DNA of 64,000 nt from positions 1,830,001 to 1,894,000 of the forward strand of contig NZ_CP064942.1 of NCBI RefSeq assembly GCF_015679265.1, written 5' to 3'. Below are positions 25,539 through 34,943 of this stretch, in pieces. Position numbers and translations under genes: made by a program. Numbering within the stretch: position 1 is the first letter of the stretch; every line of letters starts with the position of its first letter. The DNA comes from Pontivivens ytuae (lineage in GTDB: Bacteria; Pseudomonadota; Alphaproteobacteria; Rhodobacterales; Rhodobacteraceae). The notes under the pieces are model-generated. The model made no database searches. It was not told where the DNA came from and saw only the letters and a program-made list of their open reading frames with translations.

Positions 25539-26114
25539 TCAGGACATTCTGCGGGGGTCGATCCAACCGACATTCCCGTCGTCGCGGGTGTAAACCACAT
25601 TCACACCGCCATGTGAAGAGTTGCGGAACACGAGAAACTGCTTCTGTGCCAACTCCATCTGCATGACGGCCTCGCCGACAGAAAGTGTCAGGACCGGCGT
25701 TTCCATCTCGGCAATGATGACCGGCTGGAGGCTGTCGGGCTCTTCTTCTTCCGAATGGTCGGGATTCGCGAGCACGTAGGACGGCTCGCCGATGGCCTCG
25801 ACCGGGTCCTGGCGGTCCTTGTGATGATCCTTCAGCCGGCGCTTGTAGCGGCGGAGCTGCTTGTCCATCTTCTCCGCCGCCGAATCGAATGCGGCATAGA
25901 TTTCGGTGGAGCGCGCGCTCGCCTGGGTCGTCAGACCGGTCGAGAGATGGACCGAGGCGTCGCATTTGTATTCGTGCGCATCCTTGGAGAACGTGACGAC
26001 CGCTTCGACCGGACGCCCGGCATATTTGCTGACCACGTCATCGAGCCGATCCGACACATGGGTTCGCATGGCATCGCCCAAATCCATCTGTTTCCCACTG
26101 ACCTGAAGTCGCAT
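25539..26114 (-). CDS. hpf: Ribosome hibernation promoting factor, long form
   Basis: At 191 residues this is a long-type HPF: an N-terminal beta-alpha-beta RNA-binding domain (MRLQVSGKQMDLGDAMRTHV, residues 1-100), an acidic linker (about 105-130), and a C-terminal dimerisation domain ending YTRDDGNVGWIDP. Long HPF dimers join two 70S ribosomes into 100S particles in stationary phase. It sits between rpoN and ptsN. Confidence 0.94.
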   Translation of the reverse strand: MRLQVSGKQMDLGDAMRTHVSDRLDDVVSKYAGRPVEAVVTFSKDAHEYKCDASVHLSTGLTTQASARSTEIYAAFDSAAEKMDKQLRRYKRRLKDHHKDRQDPVEAIGEPSYVLANPDHSEEEEPDSLQPVIIAEMETPVLTLSVGEAVMQMELAQKQFLVFRNSSHGGVNVVYTRDDGNVGWIDPRRMS

Positions 26115-26225
26115 CGGCTCATCCTTCTCTTGAGCGCAGCCGCGGGCGGCGCGCTGTTGGCGGGCATCTGCGTTCGGATGGATTGCGGGCGGGCGGATGG
26201 TCCGGCGCCGGCCCGAGACATGCGC

Positions 26226-27539
26226 TCACGGCCGGAGAGAGGTGGCCTTGAGTCGACGTCGCTGTACCGAAGACGGGATGCCCATGGCCTCACGATATTT
26301 GGCAACCGTGCGCCGCGCAATATCGACCCCGTCCTCGCGCAGCTTTCCCACTAGGCGGTCGTCGGACAGGGGCCGGGCCGGATCCTCCCCATCGATCAGC
26401 CTGCGCAGGCGGGACTGGACGGCGGCGGGCGCGTGACCGGGGGTGCCGTCGGCACCCGGGACCCCTTGCGAGAAAAATGCGCGCAATTCGCGCAAACCCT
26501 GCTCGCTGGCGATGTACTTGTTGGCAGCGATGCGGCTGACGGTGGATTCGTGGACACCGACCTCGGCCGCGATCTCCTTCATCATCAGGGGACGCAGGGC
26601 GACGTCGCCCTCCTCGAAAAACGCGGTCTGCCGCTTCACGATGCTCTCGGAGACCTTGAGGAGATTCTGCGCCCGGCTCTCCAGCGCCTTGGTCAGCCAT
26701 CCGGCGCGGGCGCGGCACTGCATGATAAAGCGTTCGGCCTCGCCGCCTGCCGCCGACATCTCGCTGGCATAGCTGTCGTTGACCAGAACGCGGGGCAGCG
26801 CGTCGGAGTTGAGCTCGACCTGCCACGCCTCGCTGCTGCGGCGGACGAAGACGTCGGGGACGACCGGCGTCGCCTCCCGCTCGGCATAGGCGAGACCGGG
26901 CCGCGGGTCGAGCGTCCGCAGGAGGGCGAGCCGCGCGTCGAACTCCTCCTCATCGAGGCCGGTCCTGCGCCGCAGATCCGCACGCCGCGGCCCGGCGAGA
27001 TCGGTCAGATTCTGGCAGATCGCCATCATCGCGGGGTCCAGCAACTCGCGTTCGTGGAGCTGGAGCGCAAAGCACTCGCCGAGATTGCGCGCGCCGATCC
27101 CCGGCGGATCGCAGCTTTGCAGCAGGGCGAGGGCACCCTCCACCTCCTCCGTCACGACACCGTAGCGGTCGGCGATCTCGAAGAGCGGCGCATCCAGCCG
27201 CCCCTCGTCGGTCAGCTCGTCCACCAGCGCCTCGGCCAGCGCACGGCGGCGCGGCGTGGCCCGCATGCTGGAGATCTGGGAGAGGAGGTGCGCGCGCAGG
27301 CTGACCGTGTCGGCCACGCTCGCGGCCTTGTCGAAATCCTCACCGCCGCTGCTCGCGAGACCGGAGGGTACAGAGCGGGGCCGCTCCAACTCGAGGATCG
27401 GGTTCTTCTCCACCTCCTCGGCCACGCGTGCGGCAAGCTCCGCATGGGACAGCTGCAGGAGCCCGATCGCCTGCGTGAGCTGCGCGGTCAGGCGGAGGTT
27501 CTGGGTCTGGGTAAGGTTGAGCCGGGGTGAAAGCGCCAT
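26226..27539 (-). CDS. rpoN: RNA polymerase sigma-54 factor
   Basis: The 437-residue protein has the glutamine/leucine-rich region I (LTQTQNLRLTAQLTQAIGLLQLS, first part cited), the core-binding region, an HTH (about 330-360) and the RpoN box ARRTVAKYREAM near the C-terminus, which contacts the -24 element. The acidic region II is short, making it smaller than the E. coli protein (477), as is common in this order. It is 24 bp downstream of lptB on the same strand. Confidence 0.95.
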   Translation of the reverse strand: MALSPRLNLTQTQNLRLTAQLTQAIGLLQLSHAELAARVAEEVEKNPILELERPRSVPSGLASSGGEDFDKAASVADTVSLRAHLLSQISSMRATPRRRALAEALVDELTDEGRLDAPLFEIADRYGVVTEEVEGALALLQSCDPPGIGARNLGECFALQLHERELLDPAMMAICQNLTDLAGPRRADLRRRTGLDEEEFDARLALLRTLDPRPGLAYAEREATPVVPDVFVRRSSEAWQVELNSDALPRVLVNDSYASEMSAAGGEAERFIMQCRARAGWLTKALESRAQNLLKVSESIVKRQTAFFEEGDVALRPLMMKEIAAEVGVHESTVSRIAANKYIASEQGLRELRAFFSQGVPGADGTPGHAPAAVQSRLRRLIDGEDPARPLSDDRLVGKLREDGVDIARRTVAKYREAMGIPSSVQRRRLKATSLRP

Positions 27540-27563
27540 GGGCGGAACGCTAGCAGGCGCCCC

Positions 27564-28313
27564 TCAAAGGCGGAAGCTGTCGCCCAGGTAGACCCGGCGC
27601 ACATTGGCATCGGCCACCACATCCTCGGGGGCGCCGGACATCAGGACGGTGCCGTCGTGCAGGATGTAGGCGCGGTCGATGATCTCCAGCGTCTCGCGCA
27701 CGTTGTGGTCGGTGATCAGCACGCCGAGGCCGCGATCCTTGAGCTGGTGAACCAGCTCCCGGATCTCACCCACCGCGATGGGATCGACCCCGGCGAAGGG
27801 TTCGTCGAGCAGGACGTAGGAGGGTCGCGCCGCAAGGCAGCGCGCGATCTCCACTCGCCGCCGCTCACCGCCGGACAGGGCGATGGCGGGCGTGCGGCGC
27901 AGGTGGGTTATGGAGAACTCGGCGAGCAGTTCGTCGAGCTGCTGCTCGCGCCGATCCGGCTTCTTCTCGCTGAGTTCGAGGACGGCGCGGATGTTGTCCT
28001 CGACCGACAGCCCTCGGAAGATCGACGCCTCCTGCGGCAGGTAGCCGAGGCCGAGCCGGGCGCGGCGGTACATCGGGAGCGCCGTCACGTCCTCGCCGTC
28101 GATTGTGATGGTGCCCGCGTCGGGCGTCACCAGCCCGGTCACCGCGTAGAAGCAGGTCGTCTTGCCCGCACCGTTTGGGCCCAGCAGGCCGATGACCTCC
28201 CCACGATGCAGGTCGAGGCTCACGTCGCGCAGCACCGGACGGCGCTTATAGGACTTGCCCACGGAGCGGACGGTCAGGCCCTGACTGCCCTCGGTGACGG
28301 AAAGATGAGCCAT
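27564..28313 (-). CDS. lptB: LPS export ABC transporter ATPase
   Basis: The 249-residue ATPase has Walker A GPNGAGKTTCF (about residue 41), the signature LSGGERRRVEIARCLAARP (about 140) and Walker B YVLLDEPFAGVDP. LptB powers LPS extraction from the inner membrane with LptFG. It follows lptA by 9 bp and precedes rpoN, the standard linkage. Confidence 0.96.
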   Translation of the reverse strand: MAHLSVTEGSQGLTVRSVGKSYKRRPVLRDVSLDLHRGEVIGLLGPNGAGKTTCFYAVTGLVTPDAGTITIDGEDVTALPMYRRARLGLGYLPQEASIFRGLSVEDNIRAVLELSEKKPDRREQQLDELLAEFSITHLRRTPAIALSGGERRRVEIARCLAARPSYVLLDEPFAGVDPIAVGEIRELVHQLKDRGLGVLITDHNVRETLEIIDRAYILHDGTVLMSGAPEDVVADANVRRVYLGDSFRL

Positions 28314-28322
28314 TCAGAACGC

Positions 28323-28811
28323 CTATTGCTGCTCCGTCGGGACGAAGACGGTACGAACGCGGCCCGTGAACTCGCCGGTGCCGGTGGACAGGTCGATGCG
28401 CATCTCCTCGGAGCTCAGCGCATTCTGGCCCTGGGTGAGCAGCACATCGCCACGCATAGTCAGAAACCCGGTGGAGACGTTGTAGTCGGCCTCGGCCCCC
28501 TCGGCTGCCTCAGTCCCGCTGGTCAGGAAGACGTTGCCGGTGGCCTGCACCCGCTCGATCTCCCCGTTGTCTCCGTCATAGGTCACGAGCATCCGATCGG
28601 CGCGCAGCGTCAGGCGGCCCTGCTGCGCCTCGACATTGCCGATGAACTCGGCCGTCTGCGCGACCTGGCTGACGCCGAGCCGGTCCGACACGATCTCGAG
28701 CGGCTGCTCGGGATTGTGCTGGAAGGTGGAGAAGGGCTGTTCCTGCTGGGCCGCGAGAGGCGTGGCGAGACCAAGGGCCGTGATCGTCAAAATCGCTCTC
28801 GTCAGGCTCAC
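28323..28811 (-). CDS. lptA: LPS transport periplasmic protein
   Basis: A 162-residue OstA-like protein. A GTG start at 28811, overlapping the lptC stop, gives a proper signal peptide (VSLTRAILTITALGLATPLAAQQ in outline) with cleavage after AAQ-type residues; longer in-frame starts would place charged residues ahead. The mature part has the beta-jellyroll repeats FIGNVEAQQGRLTLRAD and MRGDVLLTQGQN. It bridges LPS across the periplasm. Confidence 0.9.
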   Translation of the reverse strand: MSLTRAILTITALGLATPLAAQQEQPFSTFQHNPEQPLEIVSDRLGVSQVAQTAEFIGNVEAQQGRLTLRADRMLVTYDGDNGEIERVQATGNVFLTSGTEAAEGAEADYNVSTGFLTMRGDVLLTQGQNALSSEEMRIDLSTGTGEFTGRVRTVFVPTEQQ

Positions 28812-29401
28812 GGCTCGCTCTCCTCGCTCTCGGTCGGTGTGAGCTTTAGCCGAACATCGCCCTCGAACCAAATCATATCCGACCCGGGTTCTGTTCTTAG
28901 TGCATTTGCATTCAGCTCTATACCGGGTCCCGTAATCTCGACGGGGACTGGTACTTCGACCGTACTTTCAACTAATGCGAGAACGGCAACTTCACTTATC
29001 ATCCTATAGCCGCTCTCGGTGGCCAGATCGACGCCCTGATCGAGAATCAGGATCTCGCCCTCACTGTCATAAGTACCCCGCGTCGCCGTCAGGTCGAGCG
29101 GATCGCCGGGTCGCTCCAGCCGCCCCTCGATATTGCGCAGGCGGTAACCGTCGAGGCCGGGCAGCGCGTAGTCCGCGGCGACCGTGAACGGATCGCCCGC
29201 CTCGGTGGTGCCGGAGAAGCGGGGGCTGACCAGCCCCTCCTCCAGATCCAGCCCCTCGGGCAGGTTGTCGAGGATGTCGGGGCGCAGGTCGATCCGGTCC
29301 TGGTCGATCAGGAAGATCGAGCTCAGCAGCATGACGGCGATGATCGGCAGCACGATCTTCGCGCGCCGGACGAACCGCGTATATCCCGGTCCGCGCCGCA
29401 T
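28808..29401 (-). CDS. lptC: LPS export system protein
   Basis: The 197-residue protein has one N-terminal transmembrane helix (about residues 14-33, KIVLPIIAVMLLSSIFLI) and a periplasmic OstA-like domain, matching LptC. LptC receives LPS from LptBFG and passes it to LptA. It overlaps lptA by four bases and starts 5 bp downstream of the kdsD stop. Confidence 0.9.
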   Translation of the reverse strand: MRRGPGYTRFVRRAKIVLPIIAVMLLSSIFLIDQDRIDLRPDILDNLPEGLDLEEGLVSPRFSGTTEAGDPFTVAADYALPGLDGYRLRNIEGRLERPGDPLDLTATRGTYDSEGEILILDQGVDLATESGYRMISEVAVLALVESTVEVPVPVEITGPGIELNANALRTEPGSDMIWFEGDVRLKLTPTESEESEP

Positions 29402-29406
29402 CCGCC

Positions 29407-30366
29407 TCAGGCGATCCCGGCGCGCAGCAGGTCGTGCACGTGCACGATCCCCTGCGGCGTGCCGTCCGGGGCCGTGACGAACAGCGTGGTGATGCGGCCC
29501 GACATGGTGGACAGCGCGGCCTCGGCCAGCTCGTCGGGGCCGATGGTCTTGGGGTCAGAGGTCATGACGTCACCCGCAGTGCGTGTCAGCAGCCCCTCCA
29601 TGTTGCGCCGCAGGTCGCCGTCGGTAATGACCCCGATCAAACGGCCGTCGCCATTGGTAACGCCTGCGGTGCCGAAACCCTTCTGCGTCATGACGAGGAG
29701 CGCGTCGTCCATGCGGATGTCGCTGGCGACCAGCGGCATCTCCTCCCCGGAATGCATGAGGTCGCCGACCCGGGTCAGGCGCGCGCCGAGCTTGCCACCG
29801 GGATGGAACGTGCGGAAGTTTTCCGGGCTGAAGTCCCGCTCCTTCATCAGCGCCACAGCGAGCGCATCCCCCAGCGCGAGGGTCAGCGTCGTGGAGGTGG
29901 TGGGCGCGAGGCCGTTCGGGCAGGCCTCCGGCGCTTCGGGCAGCTTCAGCGCAACGTCGGACTGACGCAGCAGGGTAGAGTTCGCCCTGGAGGCGACGCC
30001 AATGAGCGGGATCGAGAAGCGTTTCGCGTGTGCGACGATATCGGCAAGCTCAGGCGTCTCACCGGAGTTCGACAGCACGATCAGGCTGTCCTGCGCGGTG
30101 ACCATGCCGAGATCGCCGTGGCTCGCCTCGCCCGGATGCACGAACTGCGCCGGCGCGCCGGTGGAGGCGAAAGTCGCCGCCATCTTGCGCGCGATGTGGC
30201 CGGACTTGCCCATGCCGGAGATTACGATACGCCCCTGGGTGGCGAGGAGCGTGCGGACCGCGGCGGCAAAGCTGGACCCGAGGCTGTCCGCGAAGCCGGT
30301 CAGCGCATCGCCCTCGATCCGCAGCACGGTGCGCCCGGCCTCCAGCAGTCTTTCGTCTTCGCTCAT
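29407..30366 (-). CDS. kdsD: Arabinose-5-phosphate isomerase (KdsD/KpsF)
   Basis: The 319-residue protein has an N-terminal SIS sugar isomerase domain (ISGMGKSGHIARKMAATFASTG near residue 50, first part cited; SNSGETPEL about 95) and two C-terminal CBS domains. It makes D-arabinose 5-phosphate for Kdo. The ATG at 30366 was preferred to one nine codons upstream. It leads the lptCAB-rpoN block, as usual. Confidence 0.93.
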   Translation of the reverse strand: MSEDERLLEAGRTVLRIEGDALTGFADSLGSSFAAAVRTLLATQGRIVISGMGKSGHIARKMAATFASTGAPAQFVHPGEASHGDLGMVTAQDSLIVLSNSGETPELADIVAHAKRFSIPLIGVASRANSTLLRQSDVALKLPEAPEACPNGLAPTTSTTLTLALGDALAVALMKERDFSPENFRTFHPGGKLGARLTRVGDLMHSGEEMPLVASDIRMDDALLVMTQKGFGTAGVTNGDGRLIGVITDGDLRRNMEGLLTRTAGDVMTSDPKTIGPDELAEAALSTMSGRITTLFVTAPDGTPQGIVHVHDLLRAGIA

Positions 30367-30451
30367 GGCGTCCCATCTAGGCAGCGGCGGCATCCAATCA
30401 AAGCGGGGCGGCCGTCAGGTTTGAAACGGTCTCGCAGGCGTGATCCGTCGC

Positions 30452-31063
30452 TCAGTGCGAGAAGATGTCCTCTTCAGGCCACCCGGCGAGGTCGAGCGCC
30501 GCGCGCGTCGGCAGGAAGTCGAAGCAGGCCTTCGCCACCTCCATCCGCCCCTCGCGGGCGAGCCGCAGCTCCAGCGCCTCCTTGAGCTGGTGGAGGTAGA
30601 GCACGTCGGAGGCGGCATAGGCCATCTGCGCCTCGGTAAGCTCCGCGGCACCCCAATCGCTCGACTGCTGCTGCTTCGAGATGTCGACGGCCAGCAGTTC
30701 GGAGAGCAGGTTCTTCAGCCCGTGCCGGTCGGTATAGGTGCGCACCAGCTTCGAGGCGATCTTGGTGCACCAGACCGGAGCGGTGGTTACGCCGAAGCGG
30801 TGGAGCAGGACGGCGATGTCGAACCGGCCGTAGTGGAAGAGCTTCAGCACGTTCGGATCGGCGAGCATACGGACGAGGTTCGGCGCCTCGGTCTGGTCCT
30901 GCGCGATCTGCACGAGATGCGCGTCGCCGTCGCCGGAGGAAAGCTGCACGACGCAGAGCCGGTCGCGGTGCGGGTTGAGGCCCATCGTCTCGCTGTCGAT
31001 GGCCACCACCGGGCCGAGGTCGAGCCCGTCGGGCAGGTCGCCCTTGTGCAGATGGTTCGCCAT
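30452..31063 (-). CDS. rnd: Ribonuclease D-type 3'-5' exonuclease
   Basis: A 203-residue DEDDy exonuclease: VAIDSETMGL (about 20-29), FHYGRFDIAVL (about 80) and YAASDVLYLHQL (about 153-164) supply the acidic metal ligands and the tyrosine. It lacks the C-terminal HRDC domains of E. coli RNase D, so it is a short form typical of alphaproteobacteria. The start at 31063 has AAGGAGG upstream. It precedes kdsD with 85 bp between. Confidence 0.88.
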   Translation of the reverse strand: MANHLHKGDLPDGLDLGPVVAIDSETMGLNPHRDRLCVVQLSSGDGDAHLVQIAQDQTEAPNLVRMLADPNVLKLFHYGRFDIAVLLHRFGVTTAPVWCTKIASKLVRTYTDRHGLKNLLSELLAVDISKQQQSSDWGAAELTEAQMAYAASDVLYLHQLKEALELRLAREGRMEVAKACFDFLPTRAALDLAGWPEEDIFSH

Positions 31064-31176
31064 GTCCCCCTCCTTGCCGCGGATTGCGCCCGGATAACGG
31101 CTCGCCGCGGCGAACTCAACGCCTCGCGGCAAGGCTGGTTGCCTCCGGCGGGGATATTTCGGGCAAGAAGAAGCGG

Positions 31177-32388
31177 TCAGCGGGCCTCTTCGAACCAGGC
31201 GGCGATCGCATCGCGCTCGGACTGTTCCATCCAGGTGAGGTTCGCGGGCGGCATGGCGTGGGAGACGCCGGATTGCAGGTAGATCTCCCGCGCGTGGCGG
31301 GCGATCTGCGCCTCTGTCTCCAGCATCACGCCTTTCGGCGCCCAGCGAATGCCGGGCCAGACGGGCTCCGCGGCGTGGCACATGGAGCAGCGGCCGATGA
31401 CGCTGTCGGCGACCTGCGGGAAGGCGTCATGCTCCATGAACCGGGTCGCGCCGGCAGGCACCGCAGCCTCGGCCGCCGGGTCGAGATCGGGTTCGGTGGA
31501 GAGCCACGCCATGAGCAGAACAAGGATGATTGTCACCGGCCAGGTCCAGTAGGGCGAGCCGCCGCGTGCGTGGCGGGTGTTGAACCAGTGGCGGATGGTG
31601 ACGCCGGTCAGGAACACAAGCGACGCGATCAGCCAGTTCCACTGCGTCGCGAAGGCGAGCGGGTAGTGGTTGGACAACATCAGGAAGATGACCGGCAGCG
31701 TCAGGTAGTTGTTGTGGGTCGAGCGCAGCTTCGCGATCTTGCCGTATTTCGCGTCGGGCTTTCGCCCTGCCTTGAGATCGGCGACCACGATGCGCTGGTT
31801 CGGCATGATGATCAGGAAGACGTTCGCCGTCATGATCGTCGCGGTAAACGCGCCCAGGTGCAGCAGCGCCGCCCGGCCCGTGAAGACCTGGTCGTAGCCC
31901 CAGGCCATCGCCGTCAGCAGCACGAAGAGAAGCAGCATCAGCACCGTGGGCCGTTCGCCCAGCGGCGACTTGCAGAGCGCATCATAGATCACCCAGCCCA
32001 GCGCCAGCGAGCCGGCAGAGATGCCGATCGCCTGCCATAGCGCGAGGTCGGCCTTGTTCGGATCGATCAGATAGAGCTCCGCCCCCGCCCAGTAGACGAT
32101 GGCGAGCAGGGCAGCCCCCGACAGCCAGGTCGCGTAGCTCTCCCATTTGAACCAGGTCAGGTGTTCCGGCATCCGCTCGGGCGCGACGAGGTATTTCTGG
32201 ATGTGGTAGAAGCCGCCGCCATGGACCTGCCACTCCTCGCCATCCGCGGGCCCGTCGATGTCGCGGTTCAGCCCGAGGTCGAGCGCGATGAAGTAGAAGG
32301 ACGAGCCGATCCAGGCGATGGCGGTGATGACGTGGAGCCAGCGCACGGAAAAGGCCAGCCAGTCCCACATGACGGCGAGATCGTACAT
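31177..32388 (-). CDS. puuD: Urate hydroxylase PuuD (membrane urate oxidase with cytochrome c domain)
   Basis: A 403-residue protein with about eight transmembrane helices (residues 10-300) and a C-terminal haem-binding cytochrome c domain with CSMCH (about 345). This is the PuuD layout: an inner-membrane urate oxidase that passes electrons to the respiratory chain instead of to oxygen as peroxide-forming uricase does. The ATG at 32388 lies just past the uraH stop. It starts the ring-opening of urate to 5-hydroxyisourate. Confidence 0.92.
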   Translation of the reverse strand: MYDLAVMWDWLAFSVRWLHVITAIAWIGSSFYFIALDLGLNRDIDGPADGEEWQVHGGGFYHIQKYLVAPERMPEHLTWFKWESYATWLSGAALLAIVYWAGAELYLIDPNKADLALWQAIGISAGSLALGWVIYDALCKSPLGERPTVLMLLLFVLLTAMAWGYDQVFTGRAALLHLGAFTATIMTANVFLIIMPNQRIVVADLKAGRKPDAKYGKIAKLRSTHNNYLTLPVIFLMLSNHYPLAFATQWNWLIASLVFLTGVTIRHWFNTRHARGGSPYWTWPVTIILVLLMAWLSTEPDLDPAAEAAVPAGATRFMEHDAFPQVADSVIGRCSMCHAAEPVWPGIRWAPKGVMLETEAQIARHAREIYLQSGVSHAMPPANLTWMEQSERDAIAAWFEEAR

Positions 32389-32389
32389 G

Positions 32390-32743
32390 TCAGCTTCCGC
32401 GATAAGTGGAATAGCCGTAGGGGCTGAGCAGGAGCGGCACGTGGTAATGCGCATCCTCCGCCAGCCCGAAGCGGATGGGGATCTGGTCGAGGAACAGCGT
32501 CTCACCCTCCAGCCCCTGCGCGCGCAGGTAGTCGCCCGCGTGGAAGATCAGCTCGTACTGGCCGGGCTTGAACTTCTCGGCGGGCAGGATCGGCGCGTCG
32601 GTGCGGCCGTCCGCGTTGGTCACCGTCTCCGCGATCTTGCGGTGGCTGTTGCCGGACACGCGGTAGAGCCAGATGGCCAGCCCCTCCGCCGGGCGGCCCT
32701 GCGCGGTGTCGAGAACGTGGGTGGTGAGGTAACCTTCGGCCAT
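32390..32743 (-). CDS. uraH: 5-hydroxyisourate hydrolase
   Basis: The 117-residue transthyretin-like protein has the N-terminal [11 protein letters not shown] and the C-terminal [18 protein letters not shown], the mark of functional HIU hydrolases as opposed to thyroid-hormone transthyretins. It hydrolyses the product of PuuD. The stop is one base ahead of the puuD start, so both are one unit, divergent from puuE-uraD. Confidence 0.95.
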   Translation of the reverse strand: MAEGYLTTHVLDTAQGRPAEGLAIWLYRVSGNSHRKIAETVTNADGRTDAPILPAEKFKPGQYELIFHAGDYLRAQGLEGETLFLDQIPIRFGLAEDAHYHVPLLLSPYGYSTYRGS

Positions 32744-32753
32744 GCAGATCTCC

Positions 32754-32777
32754 TTGACCTTTGACCAACCGGTAAAC
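32754..32777. promoter_or_regulatory. Candidate operator between uraH and puuE-uraD
   Basis: TTGACC occurs twice in direct repeat (32754-32759 and 32761-32766), and the second copy also forms an imperfect inverted repeat with GGTAAAC (32771-32777). The site lies in the 69-bp divergent region. A regulator of purine catabolism could bind here, but no regulator gene is adjacent. Confidence 0.3.
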
Positions 32778-32812
32778 TCTTCTGCCCCACAGAGCAATCG
32801 CAGGAGCCGACC

Positions 32813-34216
32813 ATGACACCGCCCCGCTATCCCCGCGACCTGCACGGCCACGGCGCCGAGCCGCCCGAGGCCGACTGGCCCGACGGTGCGCGGATCGCGG
32901 TGCAGATCGTCCTCAACTACGAGGAAGGGGGCGAGAACAACCTCCTGCACGGCGATCCGGCCTCGGAGGCGTTCCTGTCGGAGATCGTGGGCGCCGCGGC
33001 CTGGCCCGGTCAGCGGCACTGGAACATGGAGTCGATCTACGAGTACGGCGCACGGGCAGGCTTCTGGCGGCTGCACCGCCTGCTCGGCGACCTGCCGATC
33101 ACCGTCTACGGGGTCGCAAGCGCGCTGGCCCGATCCCCGGCCCAGGTGCGCGCGATGCAGGACGCGGGGTGGGAGATCGCGTCGCACGGGCTGAAATGGA
33201 TCGAGCATAAGGACATGGGCGAGGGCGAGGAGGCCGCCCAGATGCGCGAGGCCATCCGCCTGCATGAGGAGGTCACCGGCGAGCGGCCGCTCGGCTGGTA
33301 CACCGGCCGCTGCTCGATGAACACGGTGCGGCTTGCGGCGGACGAGGGCGGGTTCGCCTACGTGGCCGACAGCTATTCCGACGACCTGCCCTACTGGCAG
33401 GAGGCGGGCGATGCGGTGCAGCTCATGGTGCCCTACACGCTCGACGCCAACGACATGCGGTTCGCGACACCGCAGGGCTTCAACTCTGGCGACCAGTTCT
33501 ACGCCTACTTGAAGGACGGCTTCGACTGCCTCTACCGCGAGGGCGGGCGGATGATGAGCATCGGGCTCCACTGCCGCCTCGCGGGCCGTCCCGGCCGGGC
33601 GGAGGCGCTGCGGCGCTTCATCGAGTATGCACAGGGTCACGAGGGTGTCTGGTTCGCCCGTCGCATCGACATCGCCCGGCACTGGGCCGAGCGGCACCCT
33701 TACGTGAAGCGGCTGCGGCCAAGCCGGATGGGGCGCGACGCCTTCGTCTCGGCCTTCGGCGGGATCTTCGAGCACTCGGCCTGGATCGCCGAGCGGGCCT
33801 ACGCGATGGAGCTCGGCCCGGCGCATGACACGGCGGTGGGCCTGCACTCGGTGCTGGCACGGGTATTCCGGTCTTCGGGTCAGAAGCGGCAGCTCGGCGT
33901 GCTGAACGCCCACCCGGATCTCGCCGGCAAGCTCGCAGCGGCGGAGCGGCTGACGGTGGAAAGCACGGCGGAGCAGGCGAGCGCCGGTCTCGACGCACTG
34001 ACAGACGACGAGCGGGAGGAGTTCACTAGGCTCAACATCGCCTATACCGAGAAGCACGGCTTCCCCTTCATCATCGCCGTGCGGGATCATGACAAGGCGG
34101 GGATCCTCGAGGCCTTCAACCGCCGGATCGAGCACGATCGAGAGACGGAGTTCGTCGAGGCCTGCCGCCAGGTCGAACGGATCGCGGAGCTGCGCCTGCA
34201 GGCCCTGCTGCCATGA
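32813..34216 (+). CDS. puuE: Allantoinase PuuE fused to OHCU decarboxylase UraD
   Basis: The 467-residue protein joins two enzymes. Residues about 1-305 are a polysaccharide-deacetylase-type allantoinase ([13 protein letters not shown] [52 protein letters not shown]). Residues about 310-467 are OHCU decarboxylase ([26 protein letters not shown] [22 protein letters not shown] [10 protein letters not shown]). The two steps are consecutive: OHCU to S-allantoin, and allantoin to allantoate. Such fusions occur in this order. The stop overlaps allA. Confidence 0.92.
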   Translation: MTPPRYPRDLHGHGAEPPEADWPDGARIAVQIVLNYEEGGENNLLHGDPASEAFLSEIVGAAAWPGQRHWNMESIYEYGARAGFWRLHRLLGDLPITVYGVASALARSPAQVRAMQDAGWEIASHGLKWIEHKDMGEGEEAAQMREAIRLHEEVTGERPLGWYTGRCSMNTVRLAADEGGFAYVADSYSDDLPYWQEAGDAVQLMVPYTLDANDMRFATPQGFNSGDQFYAYLKDGFDCLYREGGRMMSIGLHCRLAGRPGRAEALRRFIEYAQGHEGVWFARRIDIARHWAERHPYVKRLRPSRMGRDAFVSAFGGIFEHSAWIAERAYAMELGPAHDTAVGLHSVLARVFRSSGQKRQLGVLNAHPDLAGKLAAAERLTVESTAEQASAGLDALTDDEREEFTRLNIAYTEKHGFPFIIAVRDHDKAGILEAFNRRIEHDRETEFVEACRQVERIAELRLQALLP

Positions 34217-34695
34217 GGCGCATCACGGCGGAACCGCTGACGGAGGAGGCCTTCGCGCCCTTCGGCGATGTGCTGGAGGTCGCGGGCGCGCCGGACAAGC
34301 TCATCAACCAGGGGCTCTGTGGGCGGCATCACGATCAAGCCCTGGTCGATTTCGGAGACGGGCGGGCGGGGATCAGCCTCTTCGATGCGGAGCCGCGGTC
34401 CCTGCCCTATCGGCTGGAGATGGTGGAGCGGCATCCGGAGGGCTCGCAGGCCTTCGTGCCGATGACCGAGCATCCGTTCCTAGTGATCGTGGCGCCGGAC
34501 GAGGGCGGGAAGCCTGGCGCGCCGCGGGCGTTCCTGACGGCACCGGGACAGGCGGTGAACTACCACCGCGGGACGTGGCACGGCGTGCTGACGCCGCTCC
34601 ATGCGCCAGGGCTATTCGCGGTGGTGGACCGGATCGGCGAAGGAGCAAACCTGGAGGAGCACTGGTTCGAGGCGTCTTACGAGGTGGTTGCGTGA
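34213..34695 (+). CDS. allA: Ureidoglycolate lyase
   Basis: The 160-residue cupin-type protein has [17 protein letters not shown] [14 protein letters not shown] (about 92-105) and the active-site stretch [15 protein letters not shown] (about 115-129). It splits S-ureidoglycolate into glyoxylate and urea. It overlaps puuE-uraD by four bases, so the ureide steps are translated together. Confidence 0.93.
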   Translation: MRRITAEPLTEEAFAPFGDVLEVAGAPDKLINQGLCGRHHDQALVDFGDGRAGISLFDAEPRSLPYRLEMVERHPEGSQAFVPMTEHPFLVIVAPDEGGKPGAPRAFLTAPGQAVNYHRGTWHGVLTPLHAPGLFAVVDRIGEGANLEEHWFEASYEVVA

Positions 34696-34704
34696 GGTTG
34701 GACG

Positions 34705-34765
34705 ACCCCGGCTCTGGGCCGGGGTGGTGGCAAGGGTCGGTACCGTCCCGGACTTGATCCGGGAC
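34705..34765 (+). repeat. Composite double-palindrome (REP-like) repeat, copy 2
   Basis: Hairpin A pairs 34705-34712 with 34718-34725 (ACCCCGGC); hairpin B pairs 34745-34752 with 34758-34765 (GTCCCGGA, loop CTTGA). The spacer is 19 nt and begins GGTGGC. It lies 10 bp after the allA stop and could act as a terminator or mRNA-stabilising element. Confidence 0.85.
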
Positions 34766-34878
34766 CGTTCGCCTCAAAACCGCAGCTTAGCGCACGTACG
34801 GTGGACCCTGAGACAGAGTAACACTCGAAATCTGCAAGCTGTAAGCGTTACGTTCGATGTTCACGCTGGCTGCCGAAG

Positions 34879-34940
34879 GCCCCGGCTCGGGGCCGGGGCG
34901 GTGGCCACCCACTACAAACGTCCCGGACTTGATCCGGGAC
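34879..34940 (+). repeat. Composite double-palindrome (REP-like) repeat, copy 3
   Basis: Hairpin A pairs 34879-34886 with 34892-34899 (GCCCCGGC); hairpin B pairs 34920-34927 with 34933-34940 (GTCCCGGA, loop CTTGA). The spacer is 20 nt and again begins GGTGGC. Same orientation as copy 2, 174 bp away. It ends 3 bp before the stop of the convergent aldolase gene. Confidence 0.85.
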
Positions 34941-34943
34941 CGC

